From assembly GCA_934456365.1 (NCBI GenBank), contig CAKSHC010000001.1:62001-126000 (forward strand): a DNA stretch of 64,000 nt, read 5' to 3'. Below the pieces are notes generated by a model. The model searched no databases and was not told where the DNA came from. It was given only the letters and a program-made list of their open reading frames with translations. Below are positions 7,941 through 16,170 of this stretch, piece by piece (positions within the stretch are counted from its first letter, which is position 1; every line of letters begins with the position of its first letter). Both the position numbers and the translations under genes were made by a program. Origin of the DNA: an uncultured Eubacteriales bacterium. Its GTDB lineage: Bacteria > Bacillota > Clostridia > Oscillospirales > UMGS1783.

Positions 7941-9364
7941 CAGCGATGCCTCCTTTTGAGGTAAACAGCCACACCCGCCCCGGCCACAGCCAAAGGCAAA
8001 ACCACCACAAAAACAACCAGAGCCACTGTTTTTTCGGTGTTGCCCGAGAAGGAAAGAAGCGGCGTCTGCATGCTCTTGGGGAAGATGAAGAGCTTGGTGT
8101 TGTCCGGATCCAGCGTTTTGATGAGCTGCGCCAGATAGGCGGCGTTTCCGATGTTGGAATCGGAAATGTAGGCGTCGGAAATCAGCTTATACGAGCCGCT
8201 TACCACAACGTGCGACTGCACCGAGCTGTTTTGCACATAACGGGTCCCCATAGCCAGAACGGGCGCGCTGATCCGGGAATCAGACGCCGGATCCTTCGCC
8301 TGCCCGGGATCGGCGATCAGCTGGGAAGAGGGGAGCGCCGAAAGCAGCGCCTTGGTGGAGGAATAGTCGCGGCTCTGGAAGAGAAGCGAGAGCGGCCGGG
8401 TCTGCTCGGAAAGAATATTGATGCTCGGACTCAGCGAGCCGAGAACGGTTGTGTCCGAAATGCCGAGAAGAATGCTTTCGTAATCGGTGTCAATGGAATA
8501 CTGCGTGTTGTAGATCATGCCGGTCTCCGCCGCAAGGCCCCATTCCGCGAGGAAGGTTTCCAGATAAGGCAGCTCGGTTTGCTCCGGCGACATGAAAACA
8601 AGCAGATTCTTGCCCAAATTCCCTCCATTGGAAAGGAAGGATTCCAGTTTTTCGGTTTCCGCCGCGGAAAAATCGGTTTTCGGATTGAAAACGAAGAGAT
8701 AATCCGCGTCCTCCGGGATCGGAGAAGAAAGCAGGTTGAGCGTCTGCACGGTGTAGTTGTTGTCGCGCAAAAGAGAGAGGAAGGCGTTGGGCGTGTCCTC
8801 GGAATGGTTGGTCGTGATATACAGGGTGGGGAATTCGCTGCGGGTGCAGTAGTCGATGGCATTGGCGAGATAGTATTCCACCTTGGATTCCGTGATGGTG
8901 CGCGCCGAGGAATCGTATTCAAACAGGTCGTTGAGCGAAAGCTGCCGGTATTTGCTCGGGTCCGCCTTGAGGCGCACGAGGATATCCGATGTGCTCAGCG
9001 AAGCGATCTGCGGGTATTCCGCCTTGAGAGCCGGATTTTTCTCGATGTTTTTGAAAGAAGCCTCAATATGCGAAGAAGCAGCGGCCATGTTCTCGATCGT
9101 TTCCGCAACGTTGGAGCGGTAAATGTTGTAGGAGTAGTTGATGCGGTCGTCGCAGGCGATGATCTCCACATCCTGCTCCACCGACTGGATCATATTGCGG
9201 CATTCCCCTGAGAGCGAGAAGGTTTTGTTGGGGGTAAAGTCGATCTGGAAGGGGATCAGATTCGCTCCGATGTTGAGCACAATCAGAATCAGAACAATTA
9301 CGGCAATATAAACCCAGGAGGTCAGCCGGTAACGGGAGGAAGTGCGCAGCTGCGGTTTTTTCAT
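7940..9364 (-). CDS. GldG-family ABC transporter auxiliary protein
   Basis: 474 residues. A basic N-terminus and helix (about 15-38) precede a long extracytoplasmic domain. That domain contains the YYLANAIDYCTR, YITTNHSEDTP, LLRDNNYTV and DYLFVFNPKTDFS segments of the GldG-like (PF09822-type) fold. A second membrane helix (about 444-468) and a short basic tail end the protein. The two-helix topology with a large external domain is typical of the family. It lies between the permease gene (13-nt gap) and the DUF4340 gene. GldG was named in Bacteroidota gliding, but homologues are widespread; no gliding role is implied here. Confidence 0.85.
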   Translation of the reverse strand: MKKPQLRTSSRYRLTSWVYIAVIVLILIVLNIGANLIPFQIDFTPNKTFSLSGECRNMIQSVEQDVEIIACDDRINYSYNIYRSNVAETIENMAAASSHIEASFKNIEKNPALKAEYPQIASLSTSDILVRLKADPSKYRQLSLNDLFEYDSSARTITESKVEYYLANAIDYCTRSEFPTLYITTNHSEDTPNAFLSLLRDNNYTVQTLNLLSSPIPEDADYLFVFNPKTDFSAAETEKLESFLSNGGNLGKNLLVFMSPEQTELPYLETFLAEWGLAAETGMIYNTQYSIDTDYESILLGISDTTVLGSLSPSINILSEQTRPLSLLFQSRDYSSTKALLSALPSSQLIADPGQAKDPASDSRISAPVLAMGTRYVQNSSVQSHVVVSGSYKLISDAYISDSNIGNAAYLAQLIKTLDPDNTKLFIFPKSMQTPLLSFSGNTEKTVALVVFVVVLPLAVAGAGVAVYLKRRHR

Positions 9365-9377
9365 AAGAATCCCTCCT

Positions 9378-10091
9378 TTAGGCCCATCTCTTCTTCTCGA
9401 CCACCCGAATGGTCAGAAAACAGAAGAGAGAGGTCAGACTGAGAAAATAAACGAGATGGCTCAGCGAGAGCACCCCCTGCGAGATCTGCGTGTATTTGCT
9501 GTAGAAGGAGAGCCAGTAAAGAAGATCCGTCAGGGTGGAATTGGGAATCAGCGAAATGAAGTTTTCGGCAAGATACAGGAAAAACAGCGCGCAGAAGGTG
9601 GCAATGGCTGCCGAAACCTGCGAATCGGTCAGAGAAGAAATGAAAATACCAATGGAAAGAAACAGCGCGCCGTAAAGCAGAAGCCCCAGCATTCCGCCGA
9701 TGACCACGCTTAAATCAATCGAGGTAAACGCCAAAACAAAAAGAGCATAAAGAATGGTGGAAACCACCCCGATGGCATACACCGAAAGCGCGGCAAAGAA
9801 TTTCCCCATCACGATCCCTCCGGCCGAAACCGGCGAGGTCAGCAGCAGCACCTCGGTGCGGCTGCGCTTTTCCTCGGTCATCAGGCGCATGGTCAGGATC
9901 ACGGTGAAAACGATCAGATAGATCGGCGAAATGGCGGAATAATAGGATTGCATATCCGCCGAGTTGTTGGCGATATTGTTGAAAACAAAGGTCAGACCAA
10001 GCACAATCATGAAGATGGTGAGAAACACATATCCCATGGCTGTAACGAAATAAGAGCGAAATTCCCGTTTATAAACGGCCAGCATGGTCAA
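9378..10091 (-). CDS. ABC-2 type permease (GldF-like)
   Basis: 237 residues with six hydrophobic helices. It has the ABC-2 permease signature TEEKRSRTEVLLLTSPVS after the second helix. The N-terminus (MTMLAVYKREFRSYF) is a typical amphipathic lead-in. Its start overlaps the stop of the ATPase gene (ATGA, 10088-10091), so the partners are made together. It would pair with the adjacent ATPase to form the membrane part of the transporter. Confidence 0.88.
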   Translation of the reverse strand: MTMLAVYKREFRSYFVTAMGYVFLTIFMIVLGLTFVFNNIANNSADMQSYYSAISPIYLIVFTVILTMRLMTEEKRSRTEVLLLTSPVSAGGIVMGKFFAALSVYAIGVVSTILYALFVLAFTSIDLSVVIGGMLGLLLYGALFLSIGIFISSLTDSQVSAAIATFCALFFLYLAENFISLIPNSTLTDLLYWLSFYSKYTQISQGVLSLSHLVYFLSLTSLFCFLTIRVVEKKRWA

Positions 10092-11038
10092 TCCTCCTTC
10101 TGCGGCGCCGATTCGTCGGTCAGGCGCAAAAATACATCTTCCAGTGACAAGTCGGTGCCCCGGAAGGAAAGAACCGGGATTCCGGCCCGGATCAGCGCTT
10201 CGGAAACCGGGCGGCGGATGTCGCTCGTTTTATCGGAAACCACGGTGAAGTCCAGGCTTCCCGGCTCATTTTCTCCAACGCACTCAACCCGCGCCACCCC
10301 GGGAATGCCCGAAAGCGCCGCTTCGGCCTGTTCCTTGCCGGCGATCAGGCGCAGCGAGAGGGAGCCGCCTAGAGAGAGAGAACGATACAGGTGCTCCGGT
10401 GAATCGAAGGCCACCAGCCGCCCGCGGTTGATGACTAAAATCCGGTCGCAGACCGATTGGATCTCGGAGAGAATGTGCGAAGAGAGGATCACTGTATGGT
10501 TGCGCCCGATCCGGCGGATCAGATTCCGGATCTCGATGATTTCCTTGGGATCCAGTCCAACGGTAGGCTCGTCCAGCACCAGAAGCGCCGGGGCGTTGAT
10601 GAGAGCCTGAGCCAGGCCAACGCGCTGCCGGTAGCCCTTGGAGAGATTTTTGATCAGCCGATGGGCCACATGATCGATCTTGACCAGCCGGCAAACCTCC
10701 TCGATCTGCTGGCGCGCGTGCTTTTTCACTCCCTTGAGGTCGCAGACAAAGGAGAGATATTCGTAAACGGTCATTTCTGTGTAAAGCGGCGGGATTTCGG
10801 GAAGATAGCCGATCTTTTTCTTGGCGGCGATCGGATCGCTCAGAATATCGATTCCATCGATGGAAACCGATCCCTCCGTGGATGAAAGATAACCGGTCAG
10901 AATGTTCATGGTGGTGGATTTTCCGGCGCCGTTCGGCCCGAGCAGACCGATCACCTCGCCCTTCTCGATGGAGAAGGAAAGATCGTCCACAGCCAAATGC
11001 TTGCCGAAGCGTTTGGAAAGATGCGATACTTCGATCAT
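10088..11038 (-). CDS. ABC transporter ATP-binding protein (GldA-like)
   Basis: 316 residues from the ATG at 11038. A much longer open frame continues upstream, but AAAGGA sits just before this ATG and the extension overlaps the divergent protease gene. Walker A is GPNGAGKST (residues 34-42), the signature is LSKGYRQR, Walker B is LLVLDEPTVGLDP, and the switch histidine is in SSHILSE. The ~80-residue C-terminal region is the usual regulatory domain of GldA/NatA/CcmA-type ATPases. It is first in a four-gene minus operon (ATPase, permease, GldG-like, DUF4340). A TATAAT-like -10 lies at 11070-11075 (minus); its -35 is weak. Confidence 0.92.
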   Translation of the reverse strand: MIEVSHLSKRFGKHLAVDDLSFSIEKGEVIGLLGPNGAGKSTTMNILTGYLSSTEGSVSIDGIDILSDPIAAKKKIGYLPEIPPLYTEMTVYEYLSFVCDLKGVKKHARQQIEEVCRLVKIDHVAHRLIKNLSKGYRQRVGLAQALINAPALLVLDEPTVGLDPKEIIEIRNLIRRIGRNHTVILSSHILSEIQSVCDRILVINRGRLVAFDSPEHLYRSLSLGGSLSLRLIAGKEQAEAALSGIPGVARVECVGENEPGSLDFTVVSDKTSDIRRPVSEALIRAGIPVLSFRGTDLSLEDVFLRLTDESAPQKED

Positions 11039-11125
11039 CACAAAGATTCCTTTCTGAATGGATACGCTTATTATAGCAAATTTTGCGGCAAAAGAAAACA
11101 AAAAAAATATTAAAAGTTCGCCGTC

Positions 11126-11154
11126 TTGCATTCCGCGGGGGTTTCCTGTATAAT
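11126..11154 (+). promoter_or_regulatory. Promoter of the M50 protease / scpAB operon
   Basis: TTGCAT (11126-11131), a 17-bp spacer and TATAAT (11149-11154). Transcription should start about 11161, giving a very short leader before the ATG at 11174. Confidence 0.75.
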
Positions 11155-11173
11155 AAGCGGGGTGATAAACGAT

Positions 11174-11845
11174 ATGAATTTGGCTCTGTATTTGCAAAAT
11201 GTGTTGTATCGGATGCTTTTCTATGCGCCGATCCTGGTGATTTCCATTACCGTTCATGAATATGCCCATGCGCGTACCGCGCAGGCGCTGGGCGACCCGA
11301 CGGCGGCTCAGCAGGGAAGAGTTTCCCTCAATCCGCTGCGGCATTTGGATCCGGTGGGAAGCGTGCTGATGCTTCTCTTCGGCTTTGGCTGGGGCAAACC
11401 GGTTCCCGTTGCGGCGCTGAATTTCAAAAAGCCCAAACGGGATATGGCGCTGGTGGCGGTGGCCGGGCCGGTGAGCAATCTGCTGATGGCCTGTCTGTGG
11501 GGCTTCCTCTATGGTGCGCTGGCTGCCGTTTTGCCGCAAAACGGCTATTTTGCCACGCTTTTTACCTATGGCGTCTATGTCAACTGCTCGCTTTTCCTTT
11601 TCAATCTGATCCCCTTTGCTCCGCTGGACGGGTCCCGGATTTTGGGCGCGTTTTTGCCCAACCGGATCTATTATAAGCTGATGCAGTACGAACGCTGGTT
11701 CTTTATCCTGCTGATGGTTTTGACGGTGGTCGGCGCGTTTACCTGGCTTCTGAATTTCCTGGGGCAATATGTGGTTGCCGGTATTAACGCAACCTTTGTG
11801 CGCCTGGGGCAGCTGCTGTATTCGGCGATTGCCGGCTTATTCTGA
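11174..11845 (+). CDS. Site-2 protease family (M50) intramembrane zinc metalloprotease
   Basis: 223 residues from the ATG at 11174; an upstream in-frame ATG at 11126 lies inside the promoter and was rejected. The zinc motif is HEYAH (family HEXXH) in the first hydrophobic segment. The third ligand region is FNLIPFAPLDGSRI (family N-x-x-PxPxLDG). Four to six transmembrane segments are visible. This short M50 form without a PDZ domain (YwhC type) commonly precedes scpA in Clostridia, as here, with 17 nt between. The substrate is unknown. Confidence 0.9.
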   Translation: MNLALYLQNVLYRMLFYAPILVISITVHEYAHARTAQALGDPTAAQQGRVSLNPLRHLDPVGSVLMLLFGFGWGKPVPVAALNFKKPKRDMALVAVAGPVSNLLMACLWGFLYGALAAVLPQNGYFATLFTYGVYVNCSLFLFNLIPFAPLDGSRILGAFLPNRIYYKLMQYERWFFILLMVLTVVGAFTWLLNFLGQYVVAGINATFVRLGQLLYSAIAGLF

Positions 11846-11862
11846 TGGAAGGGGCGCCATAA

Positions 11863-12600
11863 ATGGAAGCGCTTTCGTTTCGGCTGGAGGCCTTTGAAGG
11901 GCCGTTGGATCTTTTGCTCCAGCTGATTTCCAAAAATAAAATCAATATCTACGATATCCCGATCGCTGAGATTCTTGAACAGTATCTGGCCAGCATTGAG
12001 GGCATCCGGGAACTGGATATGGAACAGGCCAGTGAATTTCTCACTATGGCCGCCTATCTGATGATGATTAAATCGCAGATGCTTTTGCCTCGCCATGAAG
12101 AAGAGGAAGAGGACCCCCGGGAAAACCTTGTGCGGATGCTCCTGGAATATCAGCGCTATAAGAGCGCAGCCCAGCAGCTCGGCGAGCGCCTTGCCCAGGC
12201 TCCTTTTCGCCTGGTGCGCCAACCGCTGCCCTTGGGCGAGCCCGCAGAGGAGCCGTATGCCGGGCGCCATGTGGGAACCGAGCTTTTGCTCGCCTATCTG
12301 AGCGCCGTTTCTCAGGCGCAGCGGCGCCTGCCCCCGCCGATCACTCAGTTTAAGGGGATCGTGAACACGACCTATACCTCCATATCCACCCGCGTTGTTT
12401 CCATTCTGCGCCGGCTTCTGCGCGGCCAGGAGATGACGCTCCAGGACGCCTTTGCTGGATCGACCTCGCGGTCGGATGTGGTGGCCACCTTTTTGGCCGT
12501 TTTGGAATTGATGAGCAAGATGCGCGTGCGCGTGGAAGGCGAGGGCGGAAACGCCCGGGTGCTTTTGCGCCGCGGCGAGGAAGGAGAGAGCCATGAATAA
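11863..12600 (+). CDS. scpA: Segregation and condensation protein A
   Basis: 245 residues. The N-terminus FRLEAFEGPLDLLLQLI is the hallmark kleisin N-domain that binds the SMC neck. An acidic linker (HEEEEEDPRE) and a C-terminal winged-helix region follow. ScpA bridges the Smc heads together with ScpB in the Smc-ScpAB condensin that organises and segregates the chromosome. The ScpB gene starts within its last codons (8-nt overlap), which keeps the two coupled. AGGGGC lies just before the ATG. Confidence 0.95.
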   Translation: MEALSFRLEAFEGPLDLLLQLISKNKINIYDIPIAEILEQYLASIEGIRELDMEQASEFLTMAAYLMMIKSQMLLPRHEEEEEDPRENLVRMLLEYQRYKSAAQQLGERLAQAPFRLVRQPLPLGEPAEEPYAGRHVGTELLLAYLSAVSQAQRRLPPPITQFKGIVNTTYTSISTRVVSILRRLLRGQEMTLQDAFAGSTSRSDVVATFLAVLELMSKMRVRVEGEGGNARVLLRRGEEGESHE

Positions 12601-13150
12601 CGAAGAGCTGACTTCCGTTTTGGAAAGCCTTTTGTTTGCTTCGGGAAATCCGGTCAGCGTCACCCAGCTTTCCGAAATTGTGGGCGAGGAAGCGCGGGAT
12701 GTGCGCATGGCCCTTTTGGAGCTTTCCCGGCAATATGCCGAGGAAGGCCGGGGAATTGAGATTGTGCGCTTTGAGGATCGGTTTCAGATGACCAGCGCGG
12801 GAATCAACGGAGAATATGTCCGCCGCATGCTGGATAACCGCCGCAATTCCTCTCTGTCGCAGGCCGCGTTGGAGGTTTTGGCTGTGGTGGCCTATCAGCA
12901 GCCGGTCACCCGGGCCTATATCGAGCAGGTGCGCGGGGTGGACTGTTCCGCTGTGGTGCATACTCTGGTCGAGAAGGAATTGATCGAAGAAAAAGGCCGC
13001 CTGGACGCTCCGGGCCGCCCGCTCCTCTACGGAACCACCATGCATTTTCTCCGCGTTTTCGATCTCTCTTCTCTTGCCGAGCTGCCGGATCTTCCGGAGG
13101 CGGCTCCTGCGGAAGGAGAGGCTGAGTCCGAACCCGAGGCCCAGGCATGA
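12593..13150 (+). CDS. scpB: Segregation and condensation protein B
   Basis: 185 residues. Typical ScpB features are LESLLFASGNPVS, QAALEVLAVVAYQQPVTRAYIEQVRGVD and LVEKELIEEKGR, covering two winged-helix domains. The C-terminal ~25 residues are Glu/Ala/Pro-rich and probably disordered. It dimerises and binds ScpA. The start overlaps scpA, with AAGGAGAGAG inside the scpA coding sequence. The stop overlaps the next start (ATGA). Confidence 0.95.
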   Translation: MNNEELTSVLESLLFASGNPVSVTQLSEIVGEEARDVRMALLELSRQYAEEGRGIEIVRFEDRFQMTSAGINGEYVRRMLDNRRNSSLSQAALEVLAVVAYQQPVTRAYIEQVRGVDCSAVVHTLVEKELIEEKGRLDAPGRPLLYGTTMHFLRVFDLSSLAELPDLPEAAPAEGEAESEPEAQA

Positions 13151-13752
13151 CCTGGCTTTGGATTTTGCTCGGCGCGGCCGCTTTTTTGATTTTGCTTTCC
13201 CTGACGCCGATTTCCATCGAAAAAAGCTTCTCTCCGGGAAACGGCGTGCAAACGCGCTACAGCGTGATGGGGCTTTGCCTGTATCATTCTCAGGGAAAAA
13301 AGAAGGAGAAAAAACCTGCCACCGGCAGTGTGCTCAAGGCCAACTCTGAGCTCTTCGAGCGGCTCGACGAGATGGACTTCCGCCGCCTTCTCCACTTTCT
13401 CCGCTATGAATTGGGCCTCCTGAAGGCTTTGCGCCTGCATCACCTGATCCTAGAGCTGGAAGGAAACATCCGCTACGGCGCCACCGAACCTTCGGATACG
13501 GCGATCCACATCGCCATTCTCCGCGGCCTGATGATCGCAATCCTCAAGGTGCTGGAGCATTTCGGAGAATTTCAGGTGCGCCGTGTTTGCATTGAGCCGA
13601 GCTGGGAAGAGAGCGTTCTGTATGTTGACGGGCGCTTCCAGATCGGCATTCGCCTGGGAAATCTCGTGCTTGCAATTTTCCGGGTATTGGTATATACTGT
13701 GAAAAACAGGGAAGAACTGAATTATATCCTGCGAATAAAGGAAGGACGGTAA
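13147..13752 (+). CDS. DUF2953 domain membrane protein
   Basis: 201 residues. One N-terminal helix (about 2-18) is followed by a domain with ERLDEMDF, LHHLILELEGNIRYGATEPSDTA and CIEPSW, the DUF2953 pattern (related to sporulation-associated YtfI). Its place between scpB and ytfJ is common in Clostridia. The start overlaps scpB by ATGA. The biochemical role is unknown; linkage to ytfJ suggests a sporulation link, by inference. Confidence 0.85.
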   Translation: MTWLWILLGAAAFLILLSLTPISIEKSFSPGNGVQTRYSVMGLCLYHSQGKKKEKKPATGSVLKANSELFERLDEMDFRRLLHFLRYELGLLKALRLHHLILELEGNIRYGATEPSDTAIHIAILRGLMIAILKVLEHFGEFQVRRVCIEPSWEESVLYVDGRFQIGIRLGNLVLAIFRVLVYTVKNREELNYILRIKEGR

Positions 13753-13753
13753 G

Positions 13754-14134
13754 ATGGATATGAGCGAGCATCCGATTCAGGGCGTGATGGATTCCGCCAT
13801 GCAGAAAATCAAGGAAATGGTCGATGTGAATACCATTGTCGGCGAGCCGTTGACCACGGTGGACGGAACCACAATCGTTCCCCTCTCCAAGGTCTCCTTT
13901 GGCTTTTTGTCCGGCGGCGGCGATCTGGATACCAAGCAGGACAAGAAGAGCGAGCCCTTTGTGGGCGGCAGCGGCGCGGGGATTTCGATTTCTCCCGTGG
14001 CTTTTTTAGTGGTCAAACCCGATGAAATCAAGCTTCTGCAGATTTCCAACAACGTCACGGCCATCGATAAGCTGGTCGATCTGGCGCCGGATCTGATCAA
14101 TAAGCTGCAAAACCTGATCAAGCCGAAAAACTGA
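13754..14134 (+). CDS. ytfJ: Spore protein YtfJ/GerW family
   Basis: 126 residues. The signature is Gly-rich: GEPLTTVDGTTIVPLSKV, GFLSGGG and GGSGAGISISPVAFLVV (Spore_YtfJ, PF09579). In Bacillus subtilis the family member GerW is needed for one of the germinant responses. The gene is last in the scpA operon, one base after the DUF2953 stop, and a terminator follows. Together with spmA-spmB it supports an endospore-forming host. Confidence 0.9.
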   Translation: MDMSEHPIQGVMDSAMQKIKEMVDVNTIVGEPLTTVDGTTIVPLSKVSFGFLSGGGDLDTKQDKKSEPFVGGSGAGISISPVAFLVVKPDEIKLLQISNNVTAIDKLVDLAPDLINKLQNLIKPKN

Positions 14135-14138
14135 AAGC

Positions 14139-14168
14139 AAACGCCTGGGAATTTCCCCGGGCGTTTTT
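14139..14168 (+). terminator. Terminator of the scpA-ytfJ operon
   Basis: An 11-bp stem with one wobble pair (14139-14149 with 14156-14166) followed by TTTTT, 5 nt after the ytfJ stop. Confidence 0.85.
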
Positions 14169-14179
14169 CCTGAAAAGAA

Positions 14180-14209
14180 GCCGCGCAGAAAAACTGCGCG
14201 GCCTTTTTT
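14180..14209. terminator. Bidirectional terminator between ytfJ and typA
   Basis: A 9-bp stem GCCGCGCAG/CTGCGCGGC with an AAAAA loop. T6 follows on the plus strand and TTCTTTTC on the minus strand, so it also serves as the typA terminator. Confidence 0.8.
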
Positions 14210-16028
14210 ATCGGGTTTTCATAATGGCTCGCATACGAGCGGCATGATCGAGCTCGCATTTGCGGATGCGCAGGGATTTCGGCGTAACCTCCAGCATCTC
14301 GTCTTCGCTCAGAAATTCCAGGCATTCCTCAAGGCTCATCACCCGCGGCGTAATCAGCCGCAGCGCTTCGTCCGAACCGGATGCGCGCATGTTCGTCACA
14401 TGCTTTTTCTTGCAAACGTTGACGGTGATGTCTTCCGCCTTGGCGTTTTTGCCCACAACCATCCCCGCATAAACCGGTGTGCCCGGAGTGATAAAAAGCG
14501 TGCCGCGCTCCTGCGCATTGTAAAGCCCGTAGGTCACGGCTTCGCCGGTTTCAAAGGCAATCAGCGACCCGCCGCTGCGGCGTTCGATTTCGCCGGCGTA
14601 TGGCGCATAGGAGTCAAACACGGTGTTGAGAATGCCCTCGCCGTGCGTGTCGGTCATGAATTCGCTTCGATAACCGAAAAGCCCGCGGGACGGAATGTAG
14701 AATTCCAGCCGGGTTCGGCTTCCCATCGGCTTCATCTCGCGCATTTCGCCGCGGCGCTTACCCAGCTTTTCGATCACACTGCCCACATACTCCTCAGGCA
14801 CATCGATCAGCGCGCGCTCATAGGGCTCGCATTTTTTGCCGTCGATCTCCTTGATCAGCACCCGGGGCGTTCCGACCTGAAATTCATAGCCCTCACGGCG
14901 CATGTTTTCAATCAGAATGGAAAGATGCAGCTCGCCGCGCCCCATCACGATGAAGGATTCGGTGGTGTCGCCGTCCTCTACCCGCAGCGCCACGTCGCGC
15001 AGAAGCTCCTTTTGCAGGCGGTCGCGCAGATGCCGGGAGGTGAGGAATTTCCCTTCCTTGCCGGCAAAGGGGCTGTTGTTGACCCGGAAGGTCATCTCCA
15101 CCGTCGGCTCGGAAATCTTCACAAAGGGAAGCGGCTCGATCGCCGTCGGATCGCAAAGTGTGTTTCCGATGTTGATGTCTTCCATGCCGCTGACGCAAAC
15201 AATATCACCGGCAGAAGCCTCCTCCACGGGAACCTTATTGAGGTTTTCAAATTCATACAAAGCGGTGATCCGGCTTTTGCGGGAGAGCTCCGTGTCATGA
15301 TAATCGCACACAGCCACCTCCTGCCCCTTGCGGATCACACCCCGCTCCACGCGCCCGATCCCGATCCGTCCAACGTATTCGTTGTAATCGATCGAAGACA
15401 CGAGAAGCTGAGTCGGCCCTTCCGGATCAACCTCGGGAGCGGGCATGTATTCCAGAATGGTGTCGAAAAGCGGCGTCAGGTCCTGCCCGGGGCGATCCTG
15501 GAAAACAGAGGCCGTGCCGTCTTTCGCCGAGCAGTAAACAATGGGGCTGTCCAGCTGCTCGTCGGTGGCGTTGAGATCCAGAAGAAGCTCCAGAACCTCA
15601 TTGACCACCTCGTCAAGCCGCGCGTCCGGCCGGTCGATTTTGTTGATCACAACGATCACCTTGTGGTTAAGCGCCAAAGCATGCTGAAGCACAAAACGGG
15701 TCTGCGGCATCGGGCCTTCGGCCGCGTCCACCAGCAAAAGAACGCCGTTGACCATCTTCAGAATGCGCTCCACCTCGCCGCCGAAATCGGCGTGGCCCGG
15801 GGTGTCCACAATGTTGATCTTGACATCCTTGTAGCGAACCGAGGTATTCTTCGCCAGAATGGTGATGCCGCGCTCGCGCTCGATGTCGCCGGAGTCCATC
15901 ACGCGCTCGGTAATAACCTGGTTGTCTCTGTAAATGCCGCTTTGCTTGAGCATCTGATCGACCAGCGTCGTTTTGCCATGGTCAACGTGGGCAATGATGG
16001 CGATGTTTCTTAAATCTTCTCTTTTCAA
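14208..16028 (-). CDS. typA: Ribosome-associated GTPase TypA/BipA
   Basis: 606 residues if initiated at the TTG at 16028: AGGTGA lies 5 nt upstream and the product begins KREDLRNIAIIAHVDHGKTT as in the family. An in-frame ATG at 16070 would add 14 atypical residues. The G motifs are AHVDHGKTT (G1), RGITI (G2), DTPGHADF (G3) and NKIDRPDAR (G4). Elongation-factor domains II, III and V and the BipA C-terminus (YKKKHVTNMRASGSDEA-like) follow. It binds the 70S ribosome and acts in ribosome biogenesis and stress growth. Length is normal. Confidence 0.95.
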   Translation of the reverse strand: MKREDLRNIAIIAHVDHGKTTLVDQMLKQSGIYRDNQVITERVMDSGDIERERGITILAKNTSVRYKDVKINIVDTPGHADFGGEVERILKMVNGVLLLVDAAEGPMPQTRFVLQHALALNHKVIVVINKIDRPDARLDEVVNEVLELLLDLNATDEQLDSPIVYCSAKDGTASVFQDRPGQDLTPLFDTILEYMPAPEVDPEGPTQLLVSSIDYNEYVGRIGIGRVERGVIRKGQEVAVCDYHDTELSRKSRITALYEFENLNKVPVEEASAGDIVCVSGMEDINIGNTLCDPTAIEPLPFVKISEPTVEMTFRVNNSPFAGKEGKFLTSRHLRDRLQKELLRDVALRVEDGDTTESFIVMGRGELHLSILIENMRREGYEFQVGTPRVLIKEIDGKKCEPYERALIDVPEEYVGSVIEKLGKRRGEMREMKPMGSRTRLEFYIPSRGLFGYRSEFMTDTHGEGILNTVFDSYAPYAGEIERRSGGSLIAFETGEAVTYGLYNAQERGTLFITPGTPVYAGMVVGKNAKAEDITVNVCKKKHVTNMRASGSDEALRLITPRVMSLEECLEFLSEDEMLEVTPKSLRIRKCELDHAARMRAIMKTR

Positions 16029-16061
16029 GGATGTCACCTCATGTTTCAATTTAACTGAATA

Positions 16062-16090
16062 ATTGTACACCGTTTTTCGTCAAAATGCAA
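16062..16090 (-). promoter_or_regulatory. typA promoter
   Basis: On the minus strand: TTGCAT (16085-16090), a 17-bp spacer and TACAAT (16062-16067). Confidence 0.7.
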
Positions 16091-16115
16091 ATTTTTTCTC
16101 ATCTGAAAAAAAAGA

Positions 16116-16144
16116 TTGTTTGAACGGCTGATTTGGTTTATACT
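16116..16144 (+). promoter_or_regulatory. Promoter of the ATP-grasp gene
   Basis: TTGTTT (16116-16121), a 17-bp spacer and TATACT (16139-16144), 26 bp before the ATG at 16171. Confidence 0.55.
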
Positions 16145-16170
16145 GATGCTGAGAGAGGCAGGGGAGTGCA

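Noticed and set aside
10088..11767. A 559-codon open frame on the minus strand that extends the ABC ATPase upstream
   Set aside because: The extra ~240 codons are antisense to the M50 protease gene and have no domain. The ATG at 11038 has a ribosome site and gives a normal ATPase N-terminus.
14244..16013. A 589-codon plus-strand frame opposite typA
   Set aside because: typA is certain from its GTPase motifs; the opposite frame has no homology-like features and arises from GC-rich codon bias.
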